From Pantoea piersonii (lineage in GTDB: Bacteria; Pseudomonadota; Gammaproteobacteria; Enterobacterales; Enterobacteriaceae), in the NCBI RefSeq assembly GCF_003612015.1, contig NZ_RARB01000003.1, positions 208,023 to 272,022 of the forward strand: DNA of 64,000 nt, read 5' to 3'. The position numbers and the translations under genes are program-made. The notes under the pieces were generated by a model, which ran no database searches, was not told the DNA's origin, and saw only the letters and a list, made by a program, of their open reading frames with translations. Of this stretch, positions 62,516-64,000 are shown one piece after another. The first letter of the stretch is position 1; every line of letters starts with the position of its first letter.

Positions 62516-63222
62516 TGGAGCTGAAAGAGCTGTTCAGTGAAGAGACCCAGGCGCTCAACCGCGCCAGCGACGTGGCGGCGCAGCCCAGCCTGAAGGCGGA
62601 GGATTACCGCGCCGCGCTGCAGCAGTTAAATCAGCACTATCAGCGGCTGATGCGCGAAACCTGGCGCATGATTTCGCGCAGCGACCGCGCCGAACGCGAG
62701 CTTAACCGCGCCAATGAACGCCTGGCGCAGCTGGCGCGCGAGCTGGAGTATAAGGCGACGCACGATCCGCTGACCGATGTCTGGAACCGCAGCGCCATTA
62801 TTCAGCGCATTACGCAGACGCTGGCCCGCTCGTCGGCGGCGCTGATTATTCTGGATATCGATTTCTTCAAGCGCATCAACGATGAGCATGGTCATCCGGT
62901 TGGCGACAGAGTCATCTGCGAAATGGTGGCGCGTATTCAGCGCAACCTCCCGCCGCTTGCCAGTATCGGTCGGATCGGCGGCGAAGAGTTTACGGTGCTG
63001 CTGCCCAATACCTGGCTGGCCGATGCGGTAATAGTAGCGGGCGCGATTCTCGCCTCGCTCAACGCTTCGCCGCTTAATGCGCTGCCGGAGCGTCTGGTGA
63101 CCGCCAGCCTGGGCGTCAGCTATTGCGCGCCCGGCAGCGATTTTGAAACCCTCTACTACAACGCCGACGCCGCGCTTTACGACGCGAAAAAGCATGGTCG
63201 CAACCGGGTATTTTTCCGCTGA
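62512..63222 (+). CDS. siaD: SiaD-like diguanylate cyclase
   Basis: Soluble protein of 236 residues: N-terminal helical/coiled-coil region (1-80), the interface for SiaC in the family, then a GGDEF domain with HDPLTDVWNR, ILDIDFFKRINDEHGHPVGD and active site GRIGGEEF (GGEEF at 156-160). There is no RxxD inhibitory site before it. The start overlaps the siaC stop (ATGA); ATG 62515 is an equal alternative. Final output of the phospho-switch: c-di-GMP. Confidence 0.92.
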   Translation: MMELKELFSEETQALNRASDVAAQPSLKAEDYRAALQQLNQHYQRLMRETWRMISRSDRAERELNRANERLAQLARELEYKATHDPLTDVWNRSAIIQRITQTLARSSAALIILDIDFFKRINDEHGHPVGDRVICEMVARIQRNLPPLASIGRIGGEEFTVLLPNTWLADAVIVAGAILASLNASPLNALPERLVTASLGVSYCAPGSDFETLYYNADAALYDAKKHGRNRVFFR

Positions 63223-63357
63223 TCGCGCTGCCGCGCACCGCCAGCCAGATGCTTCGTCTGGCTGGCGGCGGGTGAACAGATAAACAAAGGTTGCGTCAGC
63301 GCGGGCGCAAATGAGAGGACTTCGGTAACGCTCTGCCACGGCAGATAAGCCGCTGCT

Positions 63358-64000
63358 TTACGGCTGATGCACCGTCTCGACCGGCGCCGGGGTCGGCGGC
63401 GGCAGGAAGATATGGTCGAGGATCTCGCGCATAACCGGCGCGGCGGTTATGCCCTCATTGCCGCCGTTCTCCAGAATCAGCGCCACCGCGACCTTTGGAT
63501 TGTTAAAAGGCGCGAACGCGGTATAGAAGATATGGTCGCGCAGGCGCACCGGGATCATCTTCGCGTTATAGGTCTGGTTCTGCTTCAGGCTGAACACCTG
63601 CGAGGTGCCGCTCTTCGCCGCAATGCCGTAAGGTGCGGTGTGGAAATATTTATAGCCGGTGCCGTTCGGCGCGTTAGCCATGCCGAACATCGCGCGGCGC
63701 ACCAGCGCCCAGTAAGGCGAGCGCGCGTCACCGATCTGCGGCTGAGGCAGCGCAGGCTGATAAAGCTCCACCGATTTGCCGCGCTCCGCTTTCGCCAGCA
63801 GATGCGGCGCAATCACTTTACCGTTATTGATCAGCGCCACCATCGCCTTCACCATCTGAATCGGCGTGGCGATCCAGTAGCCCTGCCCAATACCCACCGA
63901 GACCGTGTCGCCCTGATACCACCCTTTTTTATGCACCTTGAGCTTCCAGTCGCGGCTCGGCAGCAGGCCGTTGTACTCTTCGTTTAGGTCGATGCCGGTT
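63358..64000 (-). CDS. PBP2 (MrdA)-like transpeptidase, C-terminal part, divergent paralogue
   Basis: The frame is open from the window end to the stop at 63358, so only about 213 C-terminal residues are inside. It matches the end of E. coli PBP2: WYQGDTVSVGIGQGYWIATP, the KSG(T) active-site motif in IAAKSGTSQVF, and FAPFNNPKVAVALILENGGN. It differs clearly from the housekeeping MrdA sequence and is not beside rodA/mrdB, so it is probably a second, specialised PBP2, as known in Salmonella. The 5' end is beyond the window. Confidence 0.88.
   Translation of the reverse strand, partial: TGIDLNEEYNGLLPSRDWKLKVHKKGWYQGDTVSVGIGQGYWIATPIQMVKAMVALINNGKVIAPHLLAKAERGKSVELYQPALPQPQIGDARSPYWALVRRAMFGMANAPNGTGYKYFHTAPYGIAAKSGTSQVFSLKQNQTYNAKMIPVRLRDHIFYTAFAPFNNPKVAVALILENGGNEGITAAPVMREILDHIFLPPPTPAPVETVHQP

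Noticed and set aside
58566..64000. tRNA-Phe as the end of an integrated island
   Set aside because: No integrase, no direct repeat of the tRNA 3' end and no mobility gene was seen in the window; only a hot-spot argument remains.
1..64000. CRISPR array, prophage or insertion sequence
   Set aside because: No spaced short palindromic repeats, no cas, phage-structural or transposase genes, and no terminal inverted repeats with target duplications.

Overview
The window looks like the chromosome of a gamma-proteobacterium of the order Enterobacterales, most probably the Erwiniaceae (Pantoea/Mixta/Erwinia group). Its backbone genes read as close orthologues of E. coli genes and keep E. coli order (rsmE-gshB-yqgE-yqgF-yggR-yggS-yggT-rdgB-hemW ... 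yggN-yggL-trmB-mutY-yggX-mltC ... speC ... tRNA-Phe). Several loci found in E. coli at these points are absent (yggU, yggM-ansB, nupG) and other genes stand in their place. Nothing in the sequence names the species; the family assignment is an inference from gene order and protein similarity.

Layout. Bases 1-6,900: backbone genes for rRNA methylation, glutathione synthesis, Holliday-junction/16S processing, PLP homeostasis, nucleotide-pool cleaning and a heme chaperone. 6,900-13,450: an ABC importer (ATPase, fused permease, binding protein) followed by a CitAB/DcuSR-type two-component system, all on the minus strand, so that the sensor pair probably controls the importer. 13,700-15,800: an orphan GhoS-like protein, a CspA-type cold-shock gene with a recognisable cold box, a cold-shock-domain protein with an unknown C-terminal half, and ymjA. 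15,900-20,400: yggN-yggL-trmB facing mutY-yggX-mltC. 20,400-21,350: a repeat-rich island without genes, where E. coli has nupG. 21,350-25,560: speC, an AcuI-type reductase and a CinA-like amidase.

From about 24 kb to the tRNA-Phe gene at 58.6 kb lies a stretch of roughly 35 kb that E. coli lacks between speC/yqgA and pheV. It carries heme uptake (hmuSTUV plus a TonB receptor under a Fur box), a UbiD/UbiX decarboxylase operon strongly resembling gallate decarboxylase with a DUF554 membrane protein and a LysR regulator, the YqjI/YqjH nickel-iron pair, a Rob-like regulator, tandem hairpin repeats, a cyanide-insensitive-type bd oxidase (cioAB plus a DUF2474 subunit), a quinone reductase with its HxlR regulator, an old yellow enzyme, cytoplasmic trehalase, an orphan sulfonate-binding protein, a KGG stress protein, a hydrolase, two MFS exporters with their regulators, and a diguanylate cyclase. 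No integrase, transposase, prophage or CRISPR array is visible.

Beyond the tRNA, bases 58,800-63,230 hold what I consider the most interesting system: a soluble PAS-PAS chemoreceptor resembling BdlA, then a four-gene operon matching the Pseudomonas siaABCD aggregation switch (PP2C phosphatase, kinase, phospho-switch protein, diguanylate cyclase). Here the phosphatase is cytosolic with an N-terminal CBS pair instead of a membrane sensor, and the switch protein has Ser in place of Thr at the expected phosphorylation site. The window ends inside a second, divergent PBP2 (MrdA-like) gene.

Other points: treF appears to start with ATT behind a perfect AGGAGG; several divergent or autoregulated regulators have clear palindromic operators; and a small con-10/KGG gene (49,707-49,871) is too short for ordinary gene calling but very clear.
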